DNA of 64,000 nucleotides, from contig CBDCCV010000001.1 in NCBI GenBank assembly GCA_965215025.1, forward strand, positions 868,001-932,000, written 5' to 3'. Source of the DNA: CBDCCV01 sp965215025 (GTDB lineage: Bacteria; Bacteroidota; Rhodothermia; Rhodothermales; Salinibacteraceae). A program made the translations under genes and the position numbers. Below, piece by piece: positions 16,381-24,059 of the stretch (the first letter of the stretch is position 1; each line of letters begins with the position of its first letter). The notes beneath the pieces were generated by a model. The model did not search any database. It saw only the letters and a list, made by a program, of their open reading frames with translations, and was not told where the DNA came from.

Positions 16381-17439
16381 GTGCAGCAGATCCTCTTTTA
16401 CGTCGGGCTGGCGGCCGTCTCGACAGCTGTCATCTGGAAAGGCAGCGGCTGGCTTGAGACGGCCTCCGAGCAGCTGGCCGTGTACTACCGCCTCCCCGCC
16501 GTTGTGCAGGGCGCCGTCGTAGCAGCCGTGGGGTCGAGCTTCCCCGAGCTTTCCACCACGGTGATCTCGACGCTCTTGCACGGCGAGTTCGAGCTGGGCG
16601 TGGCGGCCATCGTCGGCTCGGCCATCTTCAACGTCTTGGTCATCCCCGGCCTGGCGGGCGTCGTGGGCGGGCGGCTCCAGGCTGACCTCAACCTCGTGTA
16701 CAAGGACGCGCAGTTCTACATCATCTCGGTGGCGGTGCTGCTTTTGGCGTTCTCGTTCGCCGTGATCTACAACCCGGTGCCGGGCGAGGAACTCGTGGGG
16801 GAGATGAACCGGCTTATCGCGCTCATGCCCGTGGCCCTCTACGGCCTCTACCTCTTCGTGCAGCAGCAGGACACGGCCGAGCACCACGCCGAAAGGGCAG
16901 CGCTCCAAGCCGAAAAGGCGGCGCTCCAGGCCGAAGAAGCCGCCGGCGAGGCGCAGGAGATCCGCCCGCTCCAGGCGTGGGGATGGCTCGCCGTGAGCCT
17001 CGTCGTGATCGTGGCGGGCGTGGAAGGCCTCGTGCAGGCGGCGCTGGGGCTGGGCGAGGCGCTCGGCACGCCCAGCTTCCTGTGGGGCCTCACCGTCGTG
17101 GCGGCGGGGACGAGCCTGCCGGACGCCTTCATCAGCGTCAAGGCGGCGCGGCAGGGGAAGGGCGTCGTCAGCCTGGCGAACGTCTTGGGCAGCAACATCT
17201 TCGACCTCTTGATCGCCGTGCCTGTGGGCGTCTTGATCGCCGGGAGCGCGCCGGTGGACTTCGCCGTGGCCGCGCCGCTGATGGCGTTCCTCACGCTCGC
17301 CACGGTGGTGCTCTTCACCTCGATGCGCACCTCGCTCCGGCTGCGCCGCACGGAGGCCGTCGTGCTCCTGGCGCTCTACGCCGTGTTCGTGATTTGGATG
17401 ACGCTCGAAACGCTCGGCGTCACAAGCACCGTGTTTTAG
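16381..17439 (+). CDS. Sodium/calcium exchanger family (CaCA) protein
   Basis: Inner-membrane cation exchanger, 352 aa, starting at a GTG codon. It has two homologous halves of about five helices. The first alpha repeat carries VVAAVGSSFPELSTT and GSAIFNVLVIPG; the second carries VVAAGTSLPDAFISV and NVLGSNIFDLLIAVP. The acidic residues in both repeats place it in the CaCA superfamily (YrbG-like), which moves Ca2+ or K+ against Na+ or H+. The central cytoplasmic loop (about 162-196) has a repeated AALQAE coiled-coil pattern, longer than usual. It converges with the AI-2E permease gene. Confidence 0.9.
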   Translation: MQQILFYVGLAAVSTAVIWKGSGWLETASEQLAVYYRLPAVVQGAVVAAVGSSFPELSTTVISTLLHGEFELGVAAIVGSAIFNVLVIPGLAGVVGGRLQADLNLVYKDAQFYIISVAVLLLAFSFAVIYNPVPGEELVGEMNRLIALMPVALYGLYLFVQQQDTAEHHAERAALQAEKAALQAEEAAGEAQEIRPLQAWGWLAVSLVVIVAGVEGLVQAALGLGEALGTPSFLWGLTVVAAGTSLPDAFISVKAARQGKGVVSLANVLGSNIFDLLIAVPVGVLIAGSAPVDFAVAAPLMAFLTLATVVLFTSMRTSLRLRRTEAVVLLALYAVFVIWMTLETLGVTSTVF

Positions 17440-17445
17440 CGCGCG

Positions 17446-17465
17446 TGCGGGCAAGAGCGCCCGCA
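17446..17465. terminator. Hairpin between two convergent genes
   Basis: TGCGGGC-AAGAGC-GCCCGCA is a perfect 7-bp stem in the 36-bp gap between the converging exchanger and AI-2E permease genes. It lacks a T-run on either side, so its activity as an intrinsic terminator is uncertain. Confidence 0.4.
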
Positions 17466-17475
17466 GCGCTCGGGG

Positions 17476-18558
17476 TTACTTCGACGACGTCCCCATCACC
17501 TTCACGTTGTCGCCCAGGATGTCCTCGACGTAGAGCATCTGCACGATGATGATGACGGCCACGGTGAGCGGCGTGGCGACGATCACGCCCAGGATGCCGG
17601 CCAGCACGCCGACGAGCACCTGCGCCGTGATCAGGAGCGCCGGCGGCAGCTCCACGGCCCGCTTCTGGATCAGCGGCGTGATGAGGTAGCTCTCCAAAAG
17701 CTGCACGCCGAAGTACACCAGCACGACGTAGAGCACCAGCTGTGGGCCTTCGGCCAGGGCCACGAGCATGGCCGGCACCGCCGAGGCGATGGGGCCGATA
17801 TACGGCACGAACGAGAACACCGCCGCGATGAACCCCAGTGTAAACGCCAGCGGCACGCCTGCGATCAAAAGGCCGATGGCCGTGAGCAACCCAACGACGA
17901 CCATCGAGGCGATGCGCCCGATGATCCACCAGCGCAGCCCGCGCCCGAGCGCCTGCAAAAGCTCGCGGGCGCGCTCGCGCTTGGACATCGGCACGAGGTG
18001 CGCGGCGCCGTTCACGTACAGCATCGGGTTGGCCGCCAGGTACAGCCCGATGATCACGATGATGACGAAGTTCGTCAGCCCGCTCAGGAACGTGGAGAAG
18101 ATGCCCGTGATGCTGCCCACGATGTCCGAGCCGCCCGAGACGAAGTTCTCCGCCGAGGGCGTCTGCCGCAGCACCACCTCGCCCCAGCCGTAGCTGCGCA
18201 GGGTGCTGCGCAGCCGGTCCACGGCCTCGGGGATGCGCTCGGAAAGCTGCGTGGCTTGATCGGCCAGGCGCGGCCCGGCCAGCCACCCAACGAGGCCCGC
18301 CAGCGCCACGAGCACCACCACCACCAGAGCCAGGGCCACCCCGCGCGGGAGGGGCGTGCGGTGGTGGACGAACATCGCCAGCCCGCTCAGGAAGATCGAG
18401 AGCAGCACGCCCGCGAAGATGAGCAGCAGCACGCGCGCCACGTGCTGAAGAAAGTAGAGCGCCACGACGAACGCCAGCGCAATACCCACGGCGATAAGCA
18501 CGCGCCGCACGTACCGGCTTTTTCCGAGAGCAGAACGTTCAGGAGCGGAAGAGGGCAT
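17476..18558 (-). CDS. AI-2E family (PerM-like) membrane transporter
   Basis: Polytopic inner-membrane protein of about 360 aa, using MPSSAPERSALGK as start (five codons further upstream is also open). It has helices near 20-45, 50-65 and 75-95, a soluble stretch (about 105-150), then four to five C-terminal helices with the family segment FSFVPYIGPIASAVPAML and VQLLESYLITPLIQ near 245-295. Members have been linked to autoinducer-2 export and to Na+(Li+)/H+ antiport; the substrate here cannot be told. It stands convergent to the CaCA exchanger. Confidence 0.88.
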   Translation of the reverse strand: MPSSAPERSALGKSRYVRRVLIAVGIALAFVVALYFLQHVARVLLLIFAGVLLSIFLSGLAMFVHHRTPLPRGVALALVVVVLVALAGLVGWLAGPRLADQATQLSERIPEAVDRLRSTLRSYGWGEVVLRQTPSAENFVSGGSDIVGSITGIFSTFLSGLTNFVIIVIIGLYLAANPMLYVNGAAHLVPMSKRERARELLQALGRGLRWWIIGRIASMVVVGLLTAIGLLIAGVPLAFTLGFIAAVFSFVPYIGPIASAVPAMLVALAEGPQLVLYVVLVYFGVQLLESYLITPLIQKRAVELPPALLITAQVLVGVLAGILGVIVATPLTVAVIIIVQMLYVEDILGDNVKVMGTSSK

Positions 18559-18608
18559 GGTCGAACAAGGCAAGGAGAAGGGGTGTGGTCTTCGGGCAAA
18601 CGGCTTTC

Positions 18609-18762
18609 AAAATAACTCAAGTTGTATGGCACAGTTGAAACGCTCAGCCTTCGTCATCCTGAGCCAAGCGAAGGATCTCCCACGTCTCAAAATGCTGAAA
18701 CGAGGGAAATCCTTAACTGCGTTCAGGACGACAACTAGGTAGGTCACAACTTGGGTTAAAAT
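18609..18762. repeat. Interspersed inverted-repeat element R2
   Basis: About 154 bp with terminal inverted repeats: AATAACTCAAGTTGT at the left end and, reversed, TTTTAACCCAAGTTGTGACC at the right end. Internal facing cores are GTCATCCTGAGCCAAGCGAA followed by GGATCT, and reversed GTCGTCCTGAACGCAGTTAA. The right end closely matches the left end of R1, so R1 and R2 belong to one family. Confidence 0.65.
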
Positions 18763-18852
18763 ACGAGACGCCAAGCGCGCTGAAAGGCCGGTTTGAAACC
18801 GAACTGCAAAAATCCGTCCGGGGGCGTTCTGGCTTGCTCGCCGCCGCCTGCT

Positions 18853-18860
18853 TATTTTGC
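18853..18860 (+). promoter_or_regulatory. Candidate Bacteroidota-type -7 promoter box
   Basis: TATTTTGC lies 53 bp upstream of the MBL-rhodanese start codon. It resembles the TAnnTTTG -7 element known from Bacteroides, one base shorter. The identical octamer stands about 60 bp before the Nudix gene. No convincing -33 element was seen. Confidence 0.35.
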
Positions 18861-18912
18861 GCGCATACGGCCTCTGCCCGCTTCTGCACTTCTCGTCCAC
18901 GACGCATCCGCT

Positions 18913-20358
18913 ATGCTTTTCCGCCAGATTTTCGACCCCCATCTTGCGCAGTACACCTACCTCATCGGCTGCCAGGAGACAGGCGAGGCGCTCGTCATTG
19001 ACCCCGAGCGCGACGCCGAGCGCTACCTCCGCCTCGCCGAGGAGGAGGGCCTGCGCCTCACCACCGCCGCCGAGACGCACATCCACGCCGACTTCCTCTC
19101 CGGCGCGCGCCAGCTGGCCGAGCGCCACGGCCTCACCGTCTACCTCTCCGGCGAGGGCGGCGACGAGTGGGCCTACACCTGGGGCGAGGGCTGCGACGTC
19201 CGCCTCCTCAAAAACGGCGACACGTTCGCCATCGGCAACGTCCGGGTCGAGGCGCGGCACACGCCCGGCCACACGCCCGAGCACCTCTCCTTCCTGATCA
19301 CGGACCAAGGCGCCGCCGATGAGCCGATGGGCCTGGCCTCGGGCGATTTCGTATTCGTGGGCGACACGGGCCGGCCCGACCTCTTGGAGACCGCCGCCGG
19401 CCACACGGGCGCCATGCGCAGAGGCGCCGCACAGCTCTACCAATCCGTGCAGAAGTTCCTGGCGCTCGACGATGGCTTGCAGGTGTGGCCGGGCCACGGC
19501 GCCGGCTCGGCTTGCGGCAAGGCGCTCGGCTCCGTGCCGCAGACGACCGTCGGCTACGAGCGGAAGACGAGCGCGGCCCTCGAAGCGGCGCAGCAGGGCG
19601 AAGCGCGCTTCACCGACTACGTCCTGGCCGATCAGCCCGAGCCGCCGCTCTACTTCGCCCGGATGAAGAGGCTGAACCGCACCGGCCCGCCGCTCCTGGA
19701 CGCGCTCCCTGAGCCGGCGCCGCTCTCGGTGGAAGACCTCGGCCGCCTCGCCTCGGACGACGAGGCCGCCGTGCTCGACACGCGGGCGGACCGCGCGGCG
19801 TTCATGCGCGGCCATCTGCCGGGTGCCCTCTTCGCGCCCTTCGGCAAGAGCTTCCCGACGCTGGCCGGCTCCTACGTCCGCCCCGAGCAGCCCATCTACC
19901 TGATCCTGGAAGAAGAAGCGCACCTGGACGCGGCCGTGCGCGACCTCGTGCGTGTGGGGCTGGACGACCTCCGCGGCTACGCCACGCCGGAAACGCTCAA
20001 GGCCTACGCCGAAAGCGGCGGCGCGTTGGCCGAGACCGAGCGCATTGACTTCGAGGAGATGGAGCGCCGCCGCCACGAAGACGCTCTGGTGGTGGACGTG
20101 CGCTCCCACAGCGAGTACCAGAGCGGCCACGTCCCGGAGGCGCGCCTGACCCCGCACACGCGCCTGCCCGAAAAGCTAAGCGACCTGCCCAAGAGCGAGC
20201 CGCTCCTCGTGCATTGTGGCGGCGGCCTGCGCGCGGCCTCGGCCGTGAGCCTCTTGGAGCGCCACGGCTTCGAGGCCGTGCACGTGGACGACCGCTTCGG
20301 CGCCTGGCGCGAGGCGCACGCCGACGCCGTGGAAACCGAAGAAGCGCCAGCGCACTGA
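18913..20358 (+). CDS. Persulfide dioxygenase-rhodanese fusion (CstB-like)
   Basis: Predicted sulfide-detoxifying enzyme of 481 aa. The N-terminal metallo-beta-lactamase domain has the ETHE1-type metal motif THIHADFLSG with HIHAD at 56-60, HTPGHTPEH at 116-124 and FVGDTGRPDLL. Two rhodanese-like modules follow. The first (about 275-375) lacks a catalytic Cys, and the second has it at C435 in VHCGGGLRA. This MBL, dead rhodanese, active rhodanese order is that of CstB, which oxidises persulfides to sulfite or thiosulfate. The TauE exporter gene directly downstream supports the role. The open frame extends upstream of MLFRQIFD but is unlike the family. Confidence 0.9.
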   Translation: MLFRQIFDPHLAQYTYLIGCQETGEALVIDPERDAERYLRLAEEEGLRLTTAAETHIHADFLSGARQLAERHGLTVYLSGEGGDEWAYTWGEGCDVRLLKNGDTFAIGNVRVEARHTPGHTPEHLSFLITDQGAADEPMGLASGDFVFVGDTGRPDLLETAAGHTGAMRRGAAQLYQSVQKFLALDDGLQVWPGHGAGSACGKALGSVPQTTVGYERKTSAALEAAQQGEARFTDYVLADQPEPPLYFARMKRLNRTGPPLLDALPEPAPLSVEDLGRLASDDEAAVLDTRADRAAFMRGHLPGALFAPFGKSFPTLAGSYVRPEQPIYLILEEEAHLDAAVRDLVRVGLDDLRGYATPETLKAYAESGGALAETERIDFEEMERRRHEDALVVDVRSHSEYQSGHVPEARLTPHTRLPEKLSDLPKSEPLLVHCGGGLRAASAVSLLERHGFEAVHVDDRFGAWREAHADAVETEEAPAH

Positions 20359-20422
20359 GCCTGCGGAAACGGATTTCCGCGCGCGCCTTACCCGTTTCCT
20401 GCTCCCCGTTCCCTCTAAAAAG

Positions 20423-21175
20423 ATGGCCTGGCTCGGAGCGCTTGCCGTGGGGCTGACGCTGGGGTTGCTCGGCTCCGGCGGTTCGATTCTTACGGTGCCG
20501 GTGCTCGTCTACCTCGTGGGCGAGCCGGAGAAGCTGGCCGTGGCCGAGTCGCTGGGAATCGTAGCCATCATCAGCCTGGTGGGCGCCGTGCCCTTCGCGC
20601 TCTCGGGGCGCGTGGCGTGGCGGGCCGTGGCGCTCTTCGGGCTGCCGGGGATGGCGGGGGCGTACCTCGGCGCGTACGGCTCCGGGTTCGTCAGTGGGGC
20701 CGTGCAGCTTACGGTGTTCGCCGTGGTGATGCTGCTGGCTGCCGCGCTCATGCTGCGCCCGGCGGCCTCAAAGAGCCAATCGAAGGGTCGGCAGGCGCCG
20801 TGGACGTTGGCGGCTGAGGGCTTCGGCGTGGGCGTCTTGGCCGGAGTGATCGGCGTGGGGGGCGGCTTCCTCATCGTGCCGGCGCTCGTGCTCCTCGACG
20901 GGCTGCCCATGCGCCGGGCGGTGGGGACGAGCCTTGCCATCATCGCCATCCAGAGCCTGAGCGGGTTCGCCAAGCACCTCGGCGTGCTCAAGGAGGCGGG
21001 GCTGGCGGTGGACTGGCGGCTCGTTTTTATCTTCGGCGCGCTCGGGGTGGTGGGCAGCTTCGTGGGCAGCCGCGCCGGGGCGTACGTGCCGCAAGCGCGC
21101 CTCAAGAAGGTGGTCGCCGTGTTCGTCCTGGCCATGGGCGCGTTCGTGCTCTGGCAGAACGCGCCCACGCTGTAG
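20423..21175 (+). CDS. TauE/SafE family sulfite/sulfonate exporter
   Basis: Inner-membrane protein of 250 aa with about eight helices in two repeated halves, each starting with a Gly-rich motif: GLLGSGGSILTVPVLVY near 13-29 and GVIGVGGGFLIVPALVLL near 145-162. These are diagnostic for TauE/SafE (PF01925), which exports sulfite, sulfoacetate or similar anions. It lies 64 bp downstream of the CstB-like gene, the same pairing seen in cst sulfide-resistance operons, so export of sulfite made by persulfide oxidation is likely. It converges with the DUF411 gene 18 bp away. Confidence 0.9.
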   Translation: MAWLGALAVGLTLGLLGSGGSILTVPVLVYLVGEPEKLAVAESLGIVAIISLVGAVPFALSGRVAWRAVALFGLPGMAGAYLGAYGSGFVSGAVQLTVFAVVMLLAAALMLRPAASKSQSKGRQAPWTLAAEGFGVGVLAGVIGVGGGFLIVPALVLLDGLPMRRAVGTSLAIIAIQSLSGFAKHLGVLKEAGLAVDWRLVFIFGALGVVGSFVGSRAGAYVPQARLKKVVAVFVLAMGAFVLWQNAPTL

Positions 21176-21193
21176 GGCTGAGGCGGTTTTCCG

Positions 21194-21703
21194 CTACTGA
21201 TTCTCGCGCGCGTACACGCTCTGGCGCCCCTGCCCGTCGAAGGCCAGGACGCTGTACGGCTGATCCGGGCGCCCCTCGACCTCCATCCCCGGCGAGCCGA
21301 TGGGCATCCCCGGCACGGCCAGCCCGGCGAAGTCAGGCTCCTCGCCGAGCATCGTCTTGATCACGTCGGCCGGCACGTGCCCCTCGACGACGTACCCGCC
21401 GATGACCGAGGTGTGGCACGAGCGCAAGGCGCCCGGCACGCCCAGGCGGTTTTTCATGGGCGTGACGTTGATCATCTCCGAGGTCTTGACCTCGAAGCCG
21501 TTTTCTTCCATGTGCTCGACCCACTCGGCGCAGCAGCCGCACGTCGGGCTTTTGTAGACGGTGACGGCGGGCAGCGCCTCGGCGGCTTCTTCTTCTTCTT
21601 CGGCGGGGCCGGCGTCCGAGGGGGAGCAGGCCGCGAGGCCGAAGAGGGCGAGAACGAGAAGGGCCGGGAGAAAGCGTCGGAGCATGAGCATGGCAAGGGG
21701 CAT
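21194..21703 (-). CDS. DUF411 metal-binding lipoprotein
   Basis: Exported protein of about 169 aa starting MPLAMLMLRRFL (starts at 21691 or 21685 also fit) with lipobox FGLAAC. An acidic Glu run follows, then the DUF411 core: SPTCGCC near 51-57, RSCHTSVIGGYVVEGHVP near 96-113 and GLAVPGMPIGSPGME near 126-140. The CxCC and HTSV/GHVP residues form the family's metal site, usually linked to copper. It is the last gene after the HMA chaperone and DUF1684 genes, 23 bp behind the latter, in a likely copper-handling operon. Confidence 0.88.
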   Translation of the reverse strand: MPLAMLMLRRFLPALLVLALFGLAACSPSDAGPAEEEEEAAEALPAVTVYKSPTCGCCAEWVEHMEENGFEVKTSEMINVTPMKNRLGVPGALRSCHTSVIGGYVVEGHVPADVIKTMLGEEPDFAGLAVPGMPIGSPGMEVEGRPDQPYSVLAFDGQGRQSVYARENQ

Positions 21704-21726
21704 CGCGTGAGAGAAGAAAAAACGGG

Positions 21727-22353
21727 TTACTTGGCGGCCAGGAGCGACTTCTGCTCGCCGGCGGGCACGCCAAAGGGGAGGCGGTTCTGCCGAGGCGGGA
21801 GCGGGCAGGCGTAGTCCGGGTTGTAATCGCAGGACGGGTTGTAAGCCTTGTTGAAGTCCACGCGGAGGGCGGCGCCGTCGGCGCGGGGGGCGGCGTCCAC
21901 GTAGCGCCCGCCGCCGTAGGTGGACTGGCCGTTGGTGGCGTCGGCGAAGGGAATCCAGAGTTCGTCCGGCCCGGCGCCGCTCGGGCGGAAAACGCTGAGG
22001 CGCGCCGTGCCTTCGGGGAAGGGCAGCGTCACCACGCCCACGCGCACGTGCGCGGCCATGCCGCCGTCGCTCTCCGTCATCCACACCGTATCGGGCGCGG
22101 CGGCCGGCTCGAACGGCGCCGCGGCGAAGCGGTACGTCGAGTCCACGTCAAAGTAGCGCAGGCCTTTGAACTCGGCGCGGGCGGCTTTGGTGAGGACGCT
22201 GCTTTTGGTGCGCATCTGCATGTCACGCTCGACGCGGTGCTGCAAGACGGCGTCGCGGTAGGACGGCGGTGCCGGCGGGTCGCCCGCGCAGCCGGCTGCG
22301 AGCAAGACCGCCATCAGCGCGGTGACAGAAGCAGAAGAGCCAAGGCGGCGCAT
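21727..22353 (-). CDS. DUF1684 family lipoprotein
   Basis: Start MRRLGSSASV chosen so that the signal peptide and lipobox LLAAGC fall at the N-terminus; 208 aa. The body has FKGLRYFDVDSTYR and the family's C-terminal hallmark VDFNKAYNPSCDYNPDYACP, followed by PPRQNRLPFGVPAGE. DUF1684 proteins are common in Bacteroidota and have no settled function; the Cys pair near CDYNPDYAC may bind metal. It sits between the HMA chaperone and the DUF411 gene on the same strand, so a metal-related envelope role is inferred. Confidence 0.88.
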   Translation of the reverse strand: MRRLGSSASVTALMAVLLAAGCAGDPPAPPSYRDAVLQHRVERDMQMRTKSSVLTKAARAEFKGLRYFDVDSTYRFAAAPFEPAAAPDTVWMTESDGGMAAHVRVGVVTLPFPEGTARLSVFRPSGAGPDELWIPFADATNGQSTYGGGRYVDAAPRADGAALRVDFNKAYNPSCDYNPDYACPLPPRQNRLPFGVPAGEQKSLLAAK

Positions 22354-22396
22354 CACGTTCCAGGCAGCGGTCCGTGGCCGAGGGGGAGCGCGGCGG

Positions 22397-22609
22397 CTAC
22401 GCCAGCTGCGCCGTGTAACCGGCCTCCTCAATCGCGCGTTCGATGGCGGCGCGGTTCGTCTCGGCGTCGTCGTAGCCCACGCGCGCCGAGCCGATCTTCA
22501 CGTCATGCTCGGTCACGCCCGGCACGGCGGCCAGCGCCTCGTCCACCACCTTGACGCAGTGGTCGCACGACATGCCTTCGATCTCGAACGTTTCCGTGCG
22601 CGTCGTCAT
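22397..22609 (-). CDS. Heavy-metal-associated (HMA) copper chaperone
   Basis: A 70-aa cytoplasmic protein of the CopZ/Atx1 fold. The metal motif GMSCDHC is at residues 11-17, followed by VKVVDEALAAVPGV and a C-terminal AIEEAGYTAQLA, so it covers exactly one HMA domain. The start MTTRTETFEIEG was chosen to match the family; the open frame upstream is not HMA-like. No copper ATPase is in the window. It probably leads the operon with DUF1684 and DUF411 downstream, 44 bp before DUF1684. Confidence 0.92.
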   Translation of the reverse strand: MTTRTETFEIEGMSCDHCVKVVDEALAAVPGVTEHDVKIGSARVGYDDAETNRAAIERAIEEAGYTAQLA

Positions 22610-22748
22610 AATCAGCGGGTATTTTTCGGAGAAGGGGGTTCGCAAAGAAAACCGCGCAGCAGAGCGGAGGGTTTCGGGAGCCGGCCAGTTCGCAGATTCT
22701 TGTTTTCCAGGCACAAGCGCAGAACACGCCGTCCGCCATCCGCCGTCG

Positions 22749-23009
22749 TCACAGAAGCGCGTTCAGCGTCCAGAGCGCGGCCATCCCGGAGCCGATGGTC
22801 CAGAGCACGCTGCGCGTCGTCCACGCCACGACGGCGGCCAGGACGCCTGCCACCAACCGCGTGTTGCTGAACGAAAGGGCAAGCGCGCCATCGGCATAGA
22901 CGAGCGCCGGGACGACGAGCGCGGCCAGGACCGCCGCCGGCACAAAGCGCAGCCCCAGCGTCCCCGCGCCGATGGTCACGATCACGAGCCAAGCGGTAGA
23001 GGTGCTCAC
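22749..23009 (-). CDS. azlD: AzlD family branched-chain amino acid export subunit
   Basis: Small inner-membrane protein, 86 aa, starting at GTG (VSTSTAWLVIVTIGAG). It has three hydrophobic segments and the AzlD features TLGLRFVPAAVLAALVVPALV and a C-terminal VLWTIGSGMAALW. AzlD works with AzlC to export branched-chain amino acids. Its GTG start overlaps the azlC stop codon by 3 bp within GTGA, so translation is coupled. Confidence 0.85.
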   Translation of the reverse strand: MSTSTAWLVIVTIGAGTLGLRFVPAAVLAALVVPALVYADGALALSFSNTRLVAGVLAAVVAWTTRSVLWTIGSGMAALWTLNALL

Positions 23010-23719
23010 GGCGCGTCCTCCTCCGGCACGGAAACCGCTTTCTCGGCAAGCAGCCCGGCCCCGATCCCGCTCAGCGCCGCGACGATCAGCTCCAGGTTGA
23101 ACGGCAGCGCAAACGCCGCCGCCGCCACAAAGCCGCCCACCGCCGCCGCAGCCACGGCGGGTCGATCCTTGAGCGCAGGCACGAGGAGCGCCATAAAGGT
23201 GAGCGGCACGGCAAAGCTGAGGTCCCACGCCTCCGGCACGCCCGCGCCTACAAAAAGGCCCGCGGCGGTGGCCGTTTGCCACGTCGCCCAGATGGCCCCG
23301 GCGGCGCCCAGGTAGTAGCTCCGCCGCTCGGTACGGGGCAGGCCCTCGCCAAAGCGCGTCACGGCCACGGCGTATGCCTGATCCGTCAAGGCGTAAGCCA
23401 GCGGAAGCTTCTGCCGGGGCGAGAGGTGCTGCAGGTGAGGCGCGAGCGAGGCGCTGTACATCGCAAGGCGCAGGTTGATGATGAGCGCCGTCGCCACCAC
23501 GACGAGCGCCGCCGCGCCGTTCTCGATAAGCTGAAGCGCCGCCAGCTGCGCCGCCCCGGCGAAGACGATGACCGACATGGCCTGCCCCTGAAGCGGCGAC
23601 AGCCCGGCCTCCACCGTCGCAATCCCGGCCACTGCGCCGAAGGGTGCCATCCCTAAAAGCAGCGGCGCCGCCGCCCGTGCCCCGGCCCGGAAGCTGCTCG
23701 AAGCGCCGTTGCGCGGCAT
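23006..23719 (-). CDS. azlC: AzlC family branched-chain amino acid permease
   Basis: Inner-membrane export protein of 237 aa with about six helices. Diagnostic segments are PLLLGMAPFGAVAGIATVEAGL near 19-40, VFAGAAQLAALQLIE near 52-66, LRLAMYSASLAPHL near 83-96 and ALTDQAYAVAVTRF near 110-123. It pairs with azlD, which overlaps its stop codon. The substrate is likely Leu/Ile/Val or analogues, by family. An inverted-repeat element (R3) lies behind its promoter region. Confidence 0.9.
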   Translation of the reverse strand: MPRNGASSSFRAGARAAAPLLLGMAPFGAVAGIATVEAGLSPLQGQAMSVIVFAGAAQLAALQLIENGAAALVVVATALIINLRLAMYSASLAPHLQHLSPRQKLPLAYALTDQAYAVAVTRFGEGLPRTERRSYYLGAAGAIWATWQTATAAGLFVGAGVPEAWDLSFAVPLTFMALLVPALKDRPAVAAAAVGGFVAAAAFALPFNLELIVAALSGIGAGLLAEKAVSVPEEDAP

Positions 23720-23861
23720 GGCGGATCTCGAAAACGTGGATAGATGACGGCTTGCACTTCAGCCGCGCAACGCAGCCTTACCGCTTGGACGTGTCCGGAT
23801 AGTACCGATACAGGCGGCGCGGGACAAGACCGAAAGGCGCCGTGCCAGCCGAAGCCGCGTG

Positions 23862-24059
23862 TCATACCAAACCCGAGTGCCTACTTACGTTTGGACTTGT
23901 CCTCCCGACCGGAGCGCAGCGCCCTGAACGTAGTGAAGAAGTGCTCTTGGGGTGCGAAGCGGAGGGATCTGGGATACTCGAAACGCTCTGCCAGAGGGAG
24001 ACTTCTCCACTCACTTCGTTCGGTCGGAATGACAACCGTATAACCGAACTTGGTATCAG
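23862..24059. repeat. Interspersed inverted-repeat element R3
   Basis: About 198 bp between azlC and the flavin monooxygenase. Its ends carry TCATACCAAACCCGAG and, reversed, TGATACCAAGTTCGG. Inside are facing cores: TTGTCCTCCCGACCGGAGCG with GGAGGGATCT on the left and, reversed, GTCATTCCGACCGAACGAAG on the right. The TGA at the right tip is also the stop codon of the monooxygenase gene. Confidence 0.6.

Noticed and set aside
18607..20157. A 516-codon minus-strand frame opposite the MBL-rhodanese gene
   Set aside because: It is a shadow: the plus strand carries the metal-binding and rhodanese motifs in the correct order.
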